From assembly GCA_024233115.1 (NCBI GenBank), contig JACKQB010000010.1:1-51797 (forward strand): a stretch of 51,797 nt of DNA, given 5' to 3'. The DNA comes from Akkermansiaceae bacterium (GTDB taxonomy: Bacteria > Verrucomicrobiota > Verrucomicrobiia > Verrucomicrobiales > Akkermansiaceae). Below the pieces are notes generated by a model, which saw only the letters and a program-made list of their open reading frames with translations, was not told the origin of the DNA and searched no databases. The first letter of the stretch is position 1; every line of letters begins with the position of its first letter. This document shows positions 15,807 to 25,717 of this stretch, in pieces. The position numbers and the translations under genes were made by a program.

Positions 15807-16652
15807 ATGAATATTCGTGTGTTGTTATTTGTTCTGACGTTTTTTGCCATCGTGGCACTTGCACTTGTTCCTATTTGTCTGGCTTCTGAAAACAACTCTA
15901 CCCCGCTAGATACAGGTCTAACTGGTAATCTCTGGACAGGAGAAGCCTTGGTTGGAAAACCATCCCCCCCACGAAAAAAGCCTGACTACAAGGCAAAACA
16001 AACCTTCACCCGCTTGGAAAACGGACGCAGTGTGACCATCCAGGAAGTCGAGCCGCCTCAGGAGGCGCAGAAGCCGGACAAGCCGTCACCGCCCGCCCCG
16101 CCGGTGAAGGAGCGGACCACACCCCTGGCGGGTGGTGGGAAGCCCCTGTCCACCGAGTTCATCGTCGTATCCTCCACCGTCTACGGCGAGGGCGACAACA
16201 CCCTGACCAGACTCACCGTCTGGAACAGAAACGAACAGCTCACCTGCTGGTCCAACATCAACGGACATTACCTGACCGGCTTCGACCAGTTCAAGGTGGA
16301 GGGCCAGCCCTACTGGATGATCCCGACCGCCGGGGACAAGGCCGGTCTGGCCCAGGCCGCGGATGACGGCTGCCCTGTCCACAGGTTTGGCAGGGGAGGC
16401 AGCACACCCCGTTTCATCTTGGAAAAAGACCGGCAGACAAGTCCCGGACTGCGGAAAATCGTCTCTGATCTGCACAAGCTCTACCGTGTCGAGAAGCCCC
16501 GGCTCGCCGCCGCCCACGCAGCCAGAACAAGGAACGCCCGTCTGCGGGCGGGCTTGCCGAAGCCTCCGCCCGGGCCGCCCGAACCCGTCACCATCCGCTT
16601 CTGGAGACGTGACATGGCCAAAGAGCAAGAGGAAAGGGGGGCGGGGCAATGA
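15807..16652 (+). CDS. Exported protein of unknown function, first gene of an accessory operon
   Basis: This 281-aa protein opens with a signal peptide (MNIRVLLFVLTFFAIVALAL). A proline- and lysine-rich segment follows (about 60-110), then a compact domain with STEFIVVSSTVYG, TRLTVWNRN and TCWSNINGHYLTGFDQF. The C-terminus is basic with RRDMAKEQEE. I recall FIVVSSTVY-type proteins preceding large secreted repeat proteins in Verrucomicrobia, but cannot verify it here. The start at 15807 is preferred because it begins the signal peptide; an earlier ATG at 15765 would add 14 residues before it. The stop overlaps the next gene (ATGA at 16649-16652). Confidence 0.7.
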   Translation: MNIRVLLFVLTFFAIVALALVPICLASENNSTPLDTGLTGNLWTGEALVGKPSPPRKKPDYKAKQTFTRLENGRSVTIQEVEPPQEAQKPDKPSPPAPPVKERTTPLAGGGKPLSTEFIVVSSTVYGEGDNTLTRLTVWNRNEQLTCWSNINGHYLTGFDQFKVEGQPYWMIPTAGDKAGLAQAADDGCPVHRFGRGGSTPRFILEKDRQTSPGLRKIVSDLHKLYRVEKPRLAAAHAARTRNARLRAGLPKPPPGPPEPVTIRFWRRDMAKEQEERGAGQ

Positions 16653-19600
16653 AGCTTCTGGTTCCCCTGTTTCTGGCCGGACTCACGAGCCTTGCGCCGG
16701 CCCAGCCGCAGCCAAGGGTCACCCCGCTGACAGCGGACACCTTCAACCTCGACTGGGAGGGCATCACAGGCCGCACCTACTTCGTCCAGTATTCCCTCGA
16801 CCTCGTGGCCTGGCAGTTCATGCCCGTCATCGAACCAGGAAACGGCACCCCGCTCGGCTACGGATTCGACTGTGGCGGCGAGCGCATCTTCCTGCGCCTT
16901 AAATACACCGACGAACCCACAAGCAACCCGCACAGCGACGACTTCGACGCCGACGGCATCAGCAACTGGGACGAGGTGCGCGATGGCGGCACCGGCACCG
17001 ACCCCTTGCTGGAGGACAGCGACGCCGACGGCATCCGTGACGACGGCCTTGTCTACGCCGCGGTCAACGACCCCGACGGGGCCCACCTCACCCCCGCGCT
17101 GGCAGCCGGACTCCGCGCCCGCTGGGACATCCAGCCCGCGCCTGACAACACCACAACCTACCAGGACACCTCCGGAAACAACCACCCCCTCACCCGCAAC
17201 AGCCTGGTGGGCACCGACAACGCGGAAGCCGTCATCTCCCGGTCCTGCGGTCTCTCCGGCGGCCACCTCTCCACAGACTCGTCGGCAATGGACGGACTGC
17301 TGCACTTCAGCCTCTCCTTCTGGATGCGGCCGGAGAAAGACAGCCTCTCAGGAGCCAGCGCCAGCCTGAACCGCACCCTCTGAAGCTACTCAAGCACCAG
17401 CACATTCCCGCCCATGCTGACACTCATGCTCCGGAACGGCAACACCGTCGAACTCCGCCAATACACCTCGTCGACAACCTGGGTGAGCCTCGGCGTCTGG
17501 AGCGCACCGGACAAACTCGACGACGGCCAGTGGCGCCACCTCGCACTGGTACGCCGCAGCGGCTTGGGAGGCACCCGCTACCACCTCTTCATCAATGGCC
17601 AGGAAACAGGTAATGACTGGGGCGGCGGCGGAAACACCCTTGCCCACACCCCGTCGGGCTACATCCGCTTCGGAGCCGCCAACTACTTCCCCAACCTCCA
17701 GACCTACCCCGGCCACCTCGACCGGATCCTGCTGCACGGACGCGCCCTGACCGACGACGAAGTACAAAGCCTCTATCGTGCCGACATCGACCGGGACGGC
17801 CTCTGGGACATCACCGAGCACCGCAGCAACCTCTGGCGCGACCTCAACGCCGACGGCGTCCGCCAAGCCTCCGAATACCACCGCTGGCTCTCCCCCTACC
17901 ATCAGGACGATCCCGGCGCCGACCACGACAACGACGGAGTCAGCTCGGCCGACGAACAGAACATCCACCACACCAACCCCGCCCACCCCGACAGCGACGG
18001 CGACCTGCTTCCCGACGGCTGGGAGCTCGACCACGGACTTGATCCCAACGACTCCTCAGATGCTACCACCCTGAACAGACTGCTCTACACCTACAACTGC
18101 GATCCCAATACCCCCGGTGGGGACACCGACGGCGACGGCACCAGTGACATCGACGAGATCAACGGCCCCGACGGCGCCCCCGAAACGCCCGACGGCTCCC
18201 ACCCCAACGATGCAAGGGATGGAGGTCAGCCAATACCTTCAGACCAACGCTTGCTTGTTAACCTCGGAGTGGGAGATCAGAGTCCCAGCCATTCCGAGGA
18301 CTACGTCCTGCACGTTTACCGCATCGACCCCGACACCGGACAGGAACACCGCTACTACACCCTGCGCAGCGGCGGCCATGGCCAGTATGCCGAGAAAATT
18401 GTGGGAGCATTCTGGAAAGAGGACACCTACACTTTCCAGATCGACTGGCAGAGCAGCAACGGCAACCACTCCACCGACCCCGGCAACCCGGACGGAGCCG
18501 ACTTCGACTACACCTTCAAAGTAGATCCTCAAAATTCTGGTAGCACAATCAAGATTGAATCCTATGACCCAAAGCGTAAGATGTTTGATCAGAACAAGAT
18601 TTTATTGGCAGACAAACGATCTAATGTTGAGGGCTTTCTGGAAACTGTAGAACCGATGCGGGTGGTTGTGACCACTGTCGATATTGACATTATTCACCCT
18701 GCCACTGGTAGGTTGGCAGAGGACAAGGAGGACATGGGGGATGGTGGCTATGTGGCCATCAAAAGAACAAGCGATTCCCCTGTGACGAAAATCAGTATCC
18801 CCAGACATCCATTCTTTGCCTCTTTTGTGGATATAGATGGGGGCAACTACATCTTATGGGAAATGAAATTTAATGCTAATAGTCGCTATAAGATTGTTGG
18901 CGGTTCCTATGAATACCAATCAGGAGTAAGATTTTCACCCTACCAAAATATTGAATTGGATATTGAGGGGATGAAGCGAAGCCTAAGCAGAGGTAATGAA
19001 AAAGTTGAGCTATCTCTGTTGATTGGAGGTGAACAATATTTGTTCGGCGATGTATTGGACGAAGCCAAATTTACCGTCGTAGAAGCTGAGTTTGATATCT
19101 ATTTCAGAACATTCATACCCTATCAATGGGTTGCTTTACCGCATCCAGCACATGATATTCCTGGTGATGGAGACTTCTTTTTTGGCGAAGTGGCAAAAGG
19201 GGATCACAGAGCATTTGATCATACATCAGCCAAATATAGAACGTCCCAATTTGGGGTGGTGATACCTTACCCTGATCTTTCTACATCGAGATTTAAAAGC
19301 GTAGATGGATCGAAAGCATACGTTCCGAGTGTCGGGATAACAGAACATTTTGACAAAGCCACATCCCTAGCTAATCCTGTTGCTATTGCCAAACATCAAG
19401 GTCTAGATCCGCCAAATTTGCTGTCCGCTGCTGCATTAGCTGATAATGTGACGGGCGCGCCTCTCAAGACCAACTGGGGATATGCCGATACAAGTGACAT
19501 GCACTTCGACTTGCATAGTAGTTCAACACCAACACATGCGGTATATAACATTCATGGTTCGGCATCAGAACCCATAGTTGTATTCGCTGCATCCATTGAT

Positions 19601-19846
19601 TGGGACGTGTTACTTCATATCGATGTGAGCGATCCACTGATACCAACATATTCAATGAATGGTGAGCAAGATGGGTTTCCCGCATATGAGGTATTTATTT
19701 ATTCTGGGAAAGGTGATCCTGAACCTATGAATACGAGTCATGTTTACCAGTGGATACCTCCTTTGGCTCGTGATGTGTTAGCTCTATTGCCGGTAGTTGC
19801 TACAGAACCTGTTACTGTTCCTGTTAGGTTAATTAAACAAAAATAG
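16649..19846 (+). pseudogene. Exported LamG and Ca-repeat protein with an in-frame TGA and AT-rich tail
   Basis: A signal peptide is followed by DxDxDG-type Ca-binding repeats (DDFDADGISNWDEV, EDSDADGIRDD). A LamG-like domain comes next (AMDGLLHFSLSFWMRP, then DDGQWRHLALVRR, then GHLDRILLHGRALTDDE), then more Ca repeats (DHDNDGVSSADE, DSDGDLLPDGWE, DTDGDGTSDIDE). A TGA at 17381-17383 interrupts the LamG domain, and the same frame resumes without any shift, so a single substitution would restore 1065 codons. From about 18520 base composition drops sharply to AT-rich, and the last 440 residues match nothing I know. The break coincides with a domain border. Translation could restart at the ATG at 17414 but would lack a signal peptide. 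Confidence 0.75.
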
Positions 19847-19847
19847 T

Positions 19848-20747
19848 ATGCACTATAAAATTAAAATAATCTGGGCTGTGATTGCCTTATTGAGCTTGAA
19901 TTATGGCGTATTTGGCAATGATCAAAGAGCGGTAATTGACGATCTTTGCCTCAAAATCGATGAGGCAGACTCTATAGATCGATTGCGAGAAATGTCTTCT
20001 GAGCTAAACGCATCGGACAAAAAATATCTATATTACAAGCTAGAGAAAAATTTGTCGCATTCTGGCGTTAGAGATATGTTCCTTTCTGCGGCAGAAAAAG
20101 ACCCAAATGGGAGTGTCAGAGCCTATGCAATTCGTTCGTTATCGAGTGCTGGTGAATCTTCTAAAGAGTATCACCAAACTTTATTGAGAATTCTCGCGGA
20201 GAAGCCATCCGTCAGTCGATCAGTAGCAGCGAAAGCTGCAGCATCAAGTCGTATCGAAGGAGCACTCCCTCTGATTATTGGCTTATTAGGTGAAGGACGT
20301 TTAGATGAAAAAGTCCATATTTTAGATATTATTCTAAGCTATAGCGATGATATTCTCGAGTATCGCAACGAGATAGAAGCTCACTTTGAAGATATCGAGC
20401 AAAGCATCAAAACCCAGCGTAAGATGCTACATAGAAATAAAAATGATCTCAAAAATCCACATATTCCAGCTAATAGGGCGCAAAGAAATGTGGAGAAATT
20501 ACGGGAGATTTTTTCAAAGACTCCACCAGTCGAAAAGAATGCTGCCGGTATTGTGTCGGGTAATATTGTGACCGAAGAACTAGTGCCCTCTAATACAGCA
20601 AAAAGTGAAAATGAATACTCGCTGGGTTCTCTAGAGAGCGACTCAGCCTTTGACAAAAAACCTGATAAGCATAGTTGGGTATGGTTTGTTTTTTTGGGTG
20701 GGGTTATATGTGTCATCTTTCTCGTAGCTGTTAAATTCAAACGATGA
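19848..20747 (+). CDS. Membrane-anchored helical-repeat protein
   Basis: This 299-aa protein starts one base after the preceding stop, so it is likely coupled to it. It has a signal peptide (about 1-23), then alpha-helical repeats resembling HEAT (SVRAYAIRSLSSAG, VAAKAAASSRIEGALPLIIGLL), a charged helical stretch, a disordered linker and one C-terminal membrane helix followed by KFKR. The topology would put the helical part outside the cytoplasm. The DNA is much richer in A+T than the genes to the left and right. No enzymatic motif is seen. In a toxin-immunity reading it would be a candidate immunity or accessory protein; this is speculative. Confidence 0.75.
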   Translation: MHYKIKIIWAVIALLSLNYGVFGNDQRAVIDDLCLKIDEADSIDRLREMSSELNASDKKYLYYKLEKNLSHSGVRDMFLSAAEKDPNGSVRAYAIRSLSSAGESSKEYHQTLLRILAEKPSVSRSVAAKAAASSRIEGALPLIIGLLGEGRLDEKVHILDIILSYSDDILEYRNEIEAHFEDIEQSIKTQRKMLHRNKNDLKNPHIPANRAQRNVEKLREIFSKTPPVEKNAAGIVSGNIVTEELVPSNTAKSENEYSLGSLESDSAFDKKPDKHSWVWFVFLGGVICVIFLVAVKFKR

Positions 20748-21124
20748 TCCGCATATTGCAATACAGCTTTCTTTCCTGTCTATATGCGTGGATGTTTGTC
20801 GTATTGCATTGGAGCATTGTGATGTTATGCGCCACCAAAGCAGGTGATTATTTAGTGGTGCTGATTTGGGCAGGAGTTATCATATTTTCTATTTGGTTAG
20901 TGATTGTTTGGCCTTTCTACTTGTGGGTGCCAACAAGTTCGTTCTTGTGGCAGAAGAAAATTGCTATTCCTTCGGGCGTTGTATTAGGGCCTGTTGCTAT
21001 GTTTTTGCTAGGAGTGGGTGACCTGCTCAACAACTGGCATGTTTTACTTGATACCGTTGTTGTTGGGGCATTGATACCGAGTCTGTCTATTTCATTATTT
21101 AAAGAGAAATTATCCAATTGGTAA
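20744..21124 (+). CDS. Small integral membrane protein
   Basis: This 126-aa protein is almost entirely hydrophobic, with about four membrane helices (roughly 5-30, 38-62, 75-92 and 98-115). Its ATG overlaps the stop of the previous gene by 4 bases (ATGA at 20744-20747). The sequence is AT-rich like its upstream neighbour. I recognise no family. It closes the accessory operon that starts at 15807. Confidence 0.65.
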   Translation: MIRILQYSFLSCLYAWMFVVLHWSIVMLCATKAGDYLVVLIWAGVIIFSIWLVIVWPFYLWVPTSSFLWQKKIAIPSGVVLGPVAMFLLGVGDLLNNWHVLLDTVVVGALIPSLSISLFKEKLSNW

Positions 21125-21192
21125 ACCCCGCTCTGCTGGGAGACGTGAACGGCGGAGAAGGGCAATTTTGAACAGGTTTCAGGTAATAGTTG

Positions 21193-21238
21193 CTATTTTG
21201 ACGATTTGTGGCATTTTTGTCACAGATGGACAAAATAG
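21193..21238. promoter_or_regulatory. Operator-like inverted repeat at the hipB start
   Basis: CTATTTTG (21193-21200) and CAAAATAG (21231-21238) are perfect inverted 8-mers. They flank the presumed promoter and the first codons of the HTH gene. HipB-type antitoxins repress their own operon through such sites, which supports autoregulation here. Confidence 0.55.
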
Positions 21239-21549
21239 AAGCTCTTAAGTTGCGCAACCCGGATGCACTGATTCATACGATAGGTCGTCGACTGCGCCGA
21301 CAGCGCCTTGCCAAGGGCTGGACCCAGCAGGAACTGGCCGAGCGTGCAGGCGTCAGTGTTTCCACTCTGAAGCTGATGGAGCAGCAGGGCAAGGGCTCTT
21401 TGCAGCGGCTTGCCAAGGTGGCGGTCGTGCTTGATCTGGATGCGGATTTACGCACGCTCTTTAGTGGCCAACGGAGTTTTGAGTCGCTGGATGCCGTCGA
21501 GCGGACCAAACGCCAACGCGCGCCACACAGAAAACACCCCGGCAAGTAA
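21226..21549 (+). CDS. hipB: HipB-like XRE-family antitoxin and repressor
   Basis: This 107-aa protein carries a Cro/XRE helix-turn-helix (IGRRLRRQRLAKGWTQQELA, then ERAGVSVSTLKLMEQQGKG). It is followed by a basic tail (RTKRQRAPHRKHPGK). It precedes a HipA-type kinase by 18 bases on the same strand, the usual antitoxin-before-toxin order. I chose the ATG at 21226; a GTG at 21208 is possible. Expected roles are to bind and neutralise HipA and to repress the operon at the inverted repeat over its start. Confidence 0.85.
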   Translation: MDKIEALKLRNPDALIHTIGRRLRRQRLAKGWTQQELAERAGVSVSTLKLMEQQGKGSLQRLAKVAVVLDLDADLRTLFSGQRSFESLDAVERTKRQRAPHRKHPGK

Positions 21550-21567
21550 GTCTATCGAACCCATTTT

Positions 21568-22794
21568 ATGAAAATCGAAATTCTCTATCTCGGCGGAAAT
21601 GAACACAGTGTGATCGGGCATCTCGCCGAGGCGGATGATGGTCGGGTGTTTTTTGAATATGACCCCGAGTGGACAGCGCGGGGAATCGAGCTGTCACCTG
21701 TTTACCTACCCAATGACACCCATGGTTCGGTGACGACGCCCACCCCGGAATTCGGGCCATTGTTCGGATTGTTTGCGGACAGTTTGCCGGACTGGTGGGG
21801 CGAGCAGATGATGAAACGCTATTTTGGCGACAAGGGGATACCATGGAACAAAGTGACAGCCCTGCAGAAACTTGCCTGCGCGGGTGGCCACGCCATGGGG
21901 GCGATCGGGTACGAGCCGCCACTGACAGGTGGCACCTTCCGCGAGGAGCTTACCGTGGAAATCGCGGAGTTGGTGAAAAATGCGCATTCGTTTTTACATG
22001 GCAAAACAGAAAACATGTTGCCTGGCCTGATGCGATCCAGTCTGTCACCGGGAGGAGCCCAACCCAAGGTCTTGTTAGGTTTCAACCGGGATTTTTCACG
22101 CGCCATGGCGGGGGGAGGGCACTTGCCTGAGGGGTTTGAGCGCTGGTTGTTGAAATTCGATCTCGACCCCGAGTATCAACACGGCAAGGAGGAATACGCC
22201 TTTTCCCAGATGGCGAGAGCCGCCGGGATCCGTATGGCGGAGACCCATCTACTGGAATGCACCGACGGCACCTCCCATTTTCTTTCCAAACGCTTCGACC
22301 GGCCTGGTCAGGCGAGACGACACGTGCACACATACTCCGGCCTTACCCACACCCTGGTGCGCGAGGGGCTGGAGTATGGAGACCTGATGGATTTAACACG
22401 GGTCCTGACCGAAAGTGAAGTGGAGGTGGAAGAGGTGTTCCGAAGAGCCTGTTTCAATGTTTTTGCCGGCAATGACGATGATCACAGCAAGAACCACGCC
22501 TTTCTGATGGAGCCTGATGGCCAGTGGTATGTATCACCGGCTTACGATCTAACCAGCACGACCAATCCTCTGGTCAGTGGAATGCGTGCGGCCTCAGTCA
22601 ATGGCAAGAGTGTCAATGTAGGGCGCCCGGATTTAAAACGCCTCGGCGAGTCGCAGAGTGTGCGTCGGATCGACGATATCATCGAAGAGGTTCTGGCGGC
22701 GATCAACGACTGGCCAAAGTGGGCTGAAAATGCCGGGCTGGTCCAGTATCGGGTCGAACAGGTTGCCGAGGAAATGCCCGGCCTGGGAGTGTGA
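21568..22794 (+). CDS. hipA: HipA-like Ser/Thr kinase toxin
   Basis: This 408-aa protein has the full HipA layout. The N-terminal subdomain (FGPLFGLFADSLPDWWGEQM) is followed by the Ser/Gly-rich loop SLSPGGAQPKVLLG (about 155). ERWLLKFDLD carries the ATP-binding lysine. The catalytic loop is NVFAGNDDDHSKNHAF (about 295-312), and the metal-binding Asp is in SPAYDLTSTTNP. HipA kinases in other bacteria phosphorylate glutamyl-tRNA synthetase or related targets and cause growth arrest. The target here is unknown. All catalytic residues are present, so the kinase is probably active. It forms an operon with hipB. Confidence 0.92.
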   Translation: MKIEILYLGGNEHSVIGHLAEADDGRVFFEYDPEWTARGIELSPVYLPNDTHGSVTTPTPEFGPLFGLFADSLPDWWGEQMMKRYFGDKGIPWNKVTALQKLACAGGHAMGAIGYEPPLTGGTFREELTVEIAELVKNAHSFLHGKTENMLPGLMRSSLSPGGAQPKVLLGFNRDFSRAMAGGGHLPEGFERWLLKFDLDPEYQHGKEEYAFSQMARAAGIRMAETHLLECTDGTSHFLSKRFDRPGQARRHVHTYSGLTHTLVREGLEYGDLMDLTRVLTESEVEVEEVFRRACFNVFAGNDDDHSKNHAFLMEPDGQWYVSPAYDLTSTTNPLVSGMRAASVNGKSVNVGRPDLKRLGESQSVRRIDDIIEEVLAAINDWPKWAENAGLVQYRVEQVAEEMPGLGV

Positions 22795-22873
22795 TTCCGC
22801 TGCTTTTCGAATCTTCCACCATGCGCAGCAGCGGTGAGAATCATCTCGCCAAGCCCCGGGTGTCACGGCTAGG

Positions 22874-23788
22874 ATGGCGGGCATGTTACCCGTGCTACAA
22901 AGATTAACCCGAGGTCTGGCCATGTATGCTGTTGTTCTAACGGCAGGAACCTTCACCCACGCGGGTGATTTTGAAACCGCCTTCCGGACGGAGGTAAGTG
23001 GGTTTCTCAATGGTCTGGACAAGACGAAGAGTGATGCTTGTTTACAACCGCTCGCCGGTAAGCAGCGCTGGCAGATGCAATACACTGGAGGGAAAAGACC
23101 GGGTATCAGGATAAGCCAATTGAATGCCGTGCAACGGGCAAGCCTCGAGAAGGCGCTGCGTTTGGTGCTTTCTCCCTACGGTTGGAAAATGGCCCATGAA
23201 GTCGCCAGACAAGATGCCAAAAAGGGCGAAGATCCACTGGGGAAATACTGGATCACATGTTTTGGTGACGCCCGAAAAGGTGACTTTGCATTCCGCCTGG
23301 CCGAACATCATCTAACCATTGTCCACCTTGAGGTCGTCAAGGGTGAGACCAGGGAGTTTGGCCCCATTTTACTGGGTGCGAATCCACCCAGGCTCTGGAA
23401 GGCGGATGAGCAAGCCCTGCTCTCTGCGTGGCAGGATGCCGACAACACGAAGCTGCTCATCAAGGATAAAATGGCAGTCGCTACCGAAGCCATGCCCGAG
23501 GGGGAGGGGGTGCTTTTTACCGAGCTCAATGTCCGTGCCCAGACAGCCGTCAAGGCAGCCTGGCAGCTGCGGCTGAATCTATTTACCGCACCGGTGAGAG
23601 CCAGAATCAACAAACTCCACACCCAACACGGTGGATGGGAAAAATCCAGGGTCTCGTTCTACCATGAAGTCCCTACCAAACGCAGCATCGATGGCGGTCG
23701 GTGGGACTTCAAGTGCGGCCTTCCCGGCATGGTCTGGGATTACCAATCAAGCACTGGCCACATCCACATGAGTCTGTGGGCCAAGTAG
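22874..23788 (+). CDS. DUF3500 exported protein
   Basis: This 304-aa protein has an N-terminal signal peptide. The central part follows the DUF3500 pattern: LSPYGW, then KYWITCFGDARKGDFAFRLA, EHHLTIVHLEVVKG and FGPILLGANPPRLW. DUF3500 proteins are common in Planctomycetes and Verrucomicrobia, exported, and without an assigned function. Late conserved elements (FYHEVPTKRSIDGG and WDYQSSTGHIHMSLW) are present, so it appears complete. The start at 22874 gives the longest signal peptide; the ATG at 22922 is an alternative. It is convergent with the glycosyltransferase gene. Confidence 0.75.
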   Translation: MAGMLPVLQRLTRGLAMYAVVLTAGTFTHAGDFETAFRTEVSGFLNGLDKTKSDACLQPLAGKQRWQMQYTGGKRPGIRISQLNAVQRASLEKALRLVLSPYGWKMAHEVARQDAKKGEDPLGKYWITCFGDARKGDFAFRLAEHHLTIVHLEVVKGETREFGPILLGANPPRLWKADEQALLSAWQDADNTKLLIKDKMAVATEAMPEGEGVLFTELNVRAQTAVKAAWQLRLNLFTAPVRARINKLHTQHGGWEKSRVSFYHEVPTKRSIDGGRWDFKCGLPGMVWDYQSSTGHIHMSLWAK

Positions 23789-23792
23789 CAAG

Positions 23793-24785
23793 TCAGGCAC
23801 AGATCCAGAAATCGACACCCTCCGTTCTGCCCGATGCCATCAGATCGGCGCGAATGTTGTCACGCGCCCCGCGAGTCCCGACGTAGCTGACGATCACAGC
23901 TTGATCGATCGGGGGCAAATCTCCAGCGGATACGGTCGGCCTGCCGTGAAGGCATCGCCCGATCTTGCGGGGGTCGATGTCGATGAATCCGGACGCCGTT
24001 TTCCAGGCTGTCTCCAGTGGTCGGGCACACCTCCTCGCCGGTCTTCCAGCCCCCCAGATCCACAGCTCCCGGTCAGCACATCCGGCGTTGCAAATCGCCT
24101 GGGCGAGGTAGGGTGCCTTACATTGATGGAAGGCTGCCATCGCGTAACGCTTGTCGTTTCTTGAAAGCCGCGTCGGCGGGTCATACCAGTCGTATAGCAC
24201 TTCATCGACTTTAGCCACATGCACACCACATGACATCCAACGCAAAAACATCTCGTAGTCCTCGGGGAAAGTGCCATCGCGATAGCCTCCGTAGCGTTCA
24301 ACCAATTCCCGACGATACATCAAGGTCGGGTGCGCCACCGGCAGGTCGATGAAACGGTTAAGCGCGATCTCCCCGGTGGTGACATGGCTGTTCGTCCAAT
24401 CGACATGATGCGCGTAGCCGGCCGCCGTTTCTGTATCACCGGCGAATCGGGCCAAACAGGAAACGGCACCCAGTTCCGGGTGATTGGCGAGTGCCTGGAA
24501 CTGCTTTTCGAGTCGGTTAGGCAAGGAAACATCATCGGCATCCATCCGCGCAATGATCGGGGCGTCCGCCTGGGAAAACCCGGTGTTTGAAGCGGCTACC
24601 ACCCCCTGATGTGAGCGTCGTATGAGGTGGATCCGCGGGTCGTTGACAGCCAGACCAGCCACCAAGTCAGCAGAGTGATCACTCGAGCCGTCGTCCACCA
24701 CGATTAACTCCCAGTCGGATAAAGTCTGTGCCTGAATGCTTTTGACAGCGCGCGCCACCGATGCCTCCGCATTGTAGCAGGGCAT
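23793..24785 (-). CDS. Family 2 glycosyltransferase
   Basis: This 330-aa protein opens MPCYNAEASVARAVKSIQAQ and has WELIVVDDGSSDHSADL, the GT-A nucleotide-sugar fold. The DxD-like motif is in IIARMDADDVSLPNR, and FPEDYEMFLRWM carries the acceptor-side E-D pair. An extra C-terminal module (LWIWGAGRPARR, then GFIDIDPRKIG) resembles a Rossmann-like sugar-modification domain. The start is odd: family members normally begin one strand earlier (hydrophobic residues before MPxYN). Here the frame is open for 15 more codons to a TAG at 24831-24833, but holds no ATG, GTG or TTG. The donor and acceptor are unknown. Confidence 0.88.
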   Translation of the reverse strand: MPCYNAEASVARAVKSIQAQTLSDWELIVVDDGSSDHSADLVAGLAVNDPRIHLIRRSHQGVVAASNTGFSQADAPIIARMDADDVSLPNRLEKQFQALANHPELGAVSCLARFAGDTETAAGYAHHVDWTNSHVTTGEIALNRFIDLPVAHPTLMYRRELVERYGGYRDGTFPEDYEMFLRWMSCGVHVAKVDEVLYDWYDPPTRLSRNDKRYAMAAFHQCKAPYLAQAICNAGCADRELWIWGAGRPARRCARPLETAWKTASGFIDIDPRKIGRCLHGRPTVSAGDLPPIDQAVIVSYVGTRGARDNIRADLMASGRTEGVDFWICA

Positions 24786-24916
24786 GACGATGGAGATGGC
24801 GACTTGTGCTTGAGGCGTGATACATTCTTTCTAGCTGAATGAGCGCGACGAGTGAATCCCTCTTTCCATTTTCGTGTATTTAGCGTATTGCGCGGTGGCA
24901 TCCAGCTTTCCCAACC

Positions 24917-25717
24917 ATGCATATCACCACTGACACCCTGGACACCTGCATTGATCTCGTTAGGTCTGTAGGCGCATTCCAACTGCAACATTTTCGCAAA
25001 ATGCCCGACGGTGCCGACTCGATCAAAGCGGTGCGGGAAACCGTATCCTTCGTCGATGTTGAGTCAGAAAAAATGCTCCAGAGCGGTTTGTCGCCCTTGG
25101 TGGAGGGGGCCGGGTTCTACGGTGAGGAAAGCGGTAAATCAGGGTCGCAGGAGCTTGTCTGGATTGTCGACCCGTTGGATGGCACCACGAACTACCTGAG
25201 TGGACTCGACCAGTTTTCCATATCAGTTGCACTCGTCGAAAATGGCGAACCCGTTTTAGCGCTTGTCTACAAACCGACCACCAACGAAATCTACTCGTGT
25301 ATCAAGGGGCAGGGGGCGTGTTACAACGGCGCGATCACCCGGCCATCCCATCCTGCGGCGACGGAGGTTGATGCTCTTTTTTCCACCGGCTTTCCCTATC
25401 GTTCACCGGATGTGGCGGGGCAGTTTTTCAAAGCGGCAGCTGACATTCTGACGCTTGGTCGTGGTATTCGCCGGTCGGGTTCAGCCGCCCTCGATGTGGC
25501 CAATCTCAGTATGGGCTGGGTGCAGGGGTTCTGGGAAACGGACCTGCAACCCTATGATGTCGCTGCCGGAATCCTGCTGATGAAGGAAAATGGAATCCTG
25601 GTCACCAATCAACGCGGCGAGGACTATGATATGTTTTCAGACCGACTGATGGTGGCGGCTTTACCCAATGTCCATGCCGCGCTGTTGGCTACGGTCGCGA
25701 AGGCCTATGACCTCTGA
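24917..25717 (+). CDS. Inositol-monophosphatase-family phosphatase
   Basis: This 266-aa protein carries the three metal-binding motifs of the family. GFYGEESGK is motif A, WIVDPLDGTTNYLSG is motif B (D-P-L-D-G-T) and WETDLQPYDVAAG is motif C. These enzymes are Mg-dependent, Li-sensitive phosphatases acting on inositol phosphates, PAP or histidinol phosphate. The substrate cannot be told from sequence reading. The length is typical. Its last 13 bases overlap the end of the convergent TM2 gene. Confidence 0.92.
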   Translation: MHITTDTLDTCIDLVRSVGAFQLQHFRKMPDGADSIKAVRETVSFVDVESEKMLQSGLSPLVEGAGFYGEESGKSGSQELVWIVDPLDGTTNYLSGLDQFSISVALVENGEPVLALVYKPTTNEIYSCIKGQGACYNGAITRPSHPAATEVDALFSTGFPYRSPDVAGQFFKAAADILTLGRGIRRSGSAALDVANLSMGWVQGFWETDLQPYDVAAGILLMKENGILVTNQRGEDYDMFSDRLMVAALPNVHAALLATVAKAYDL

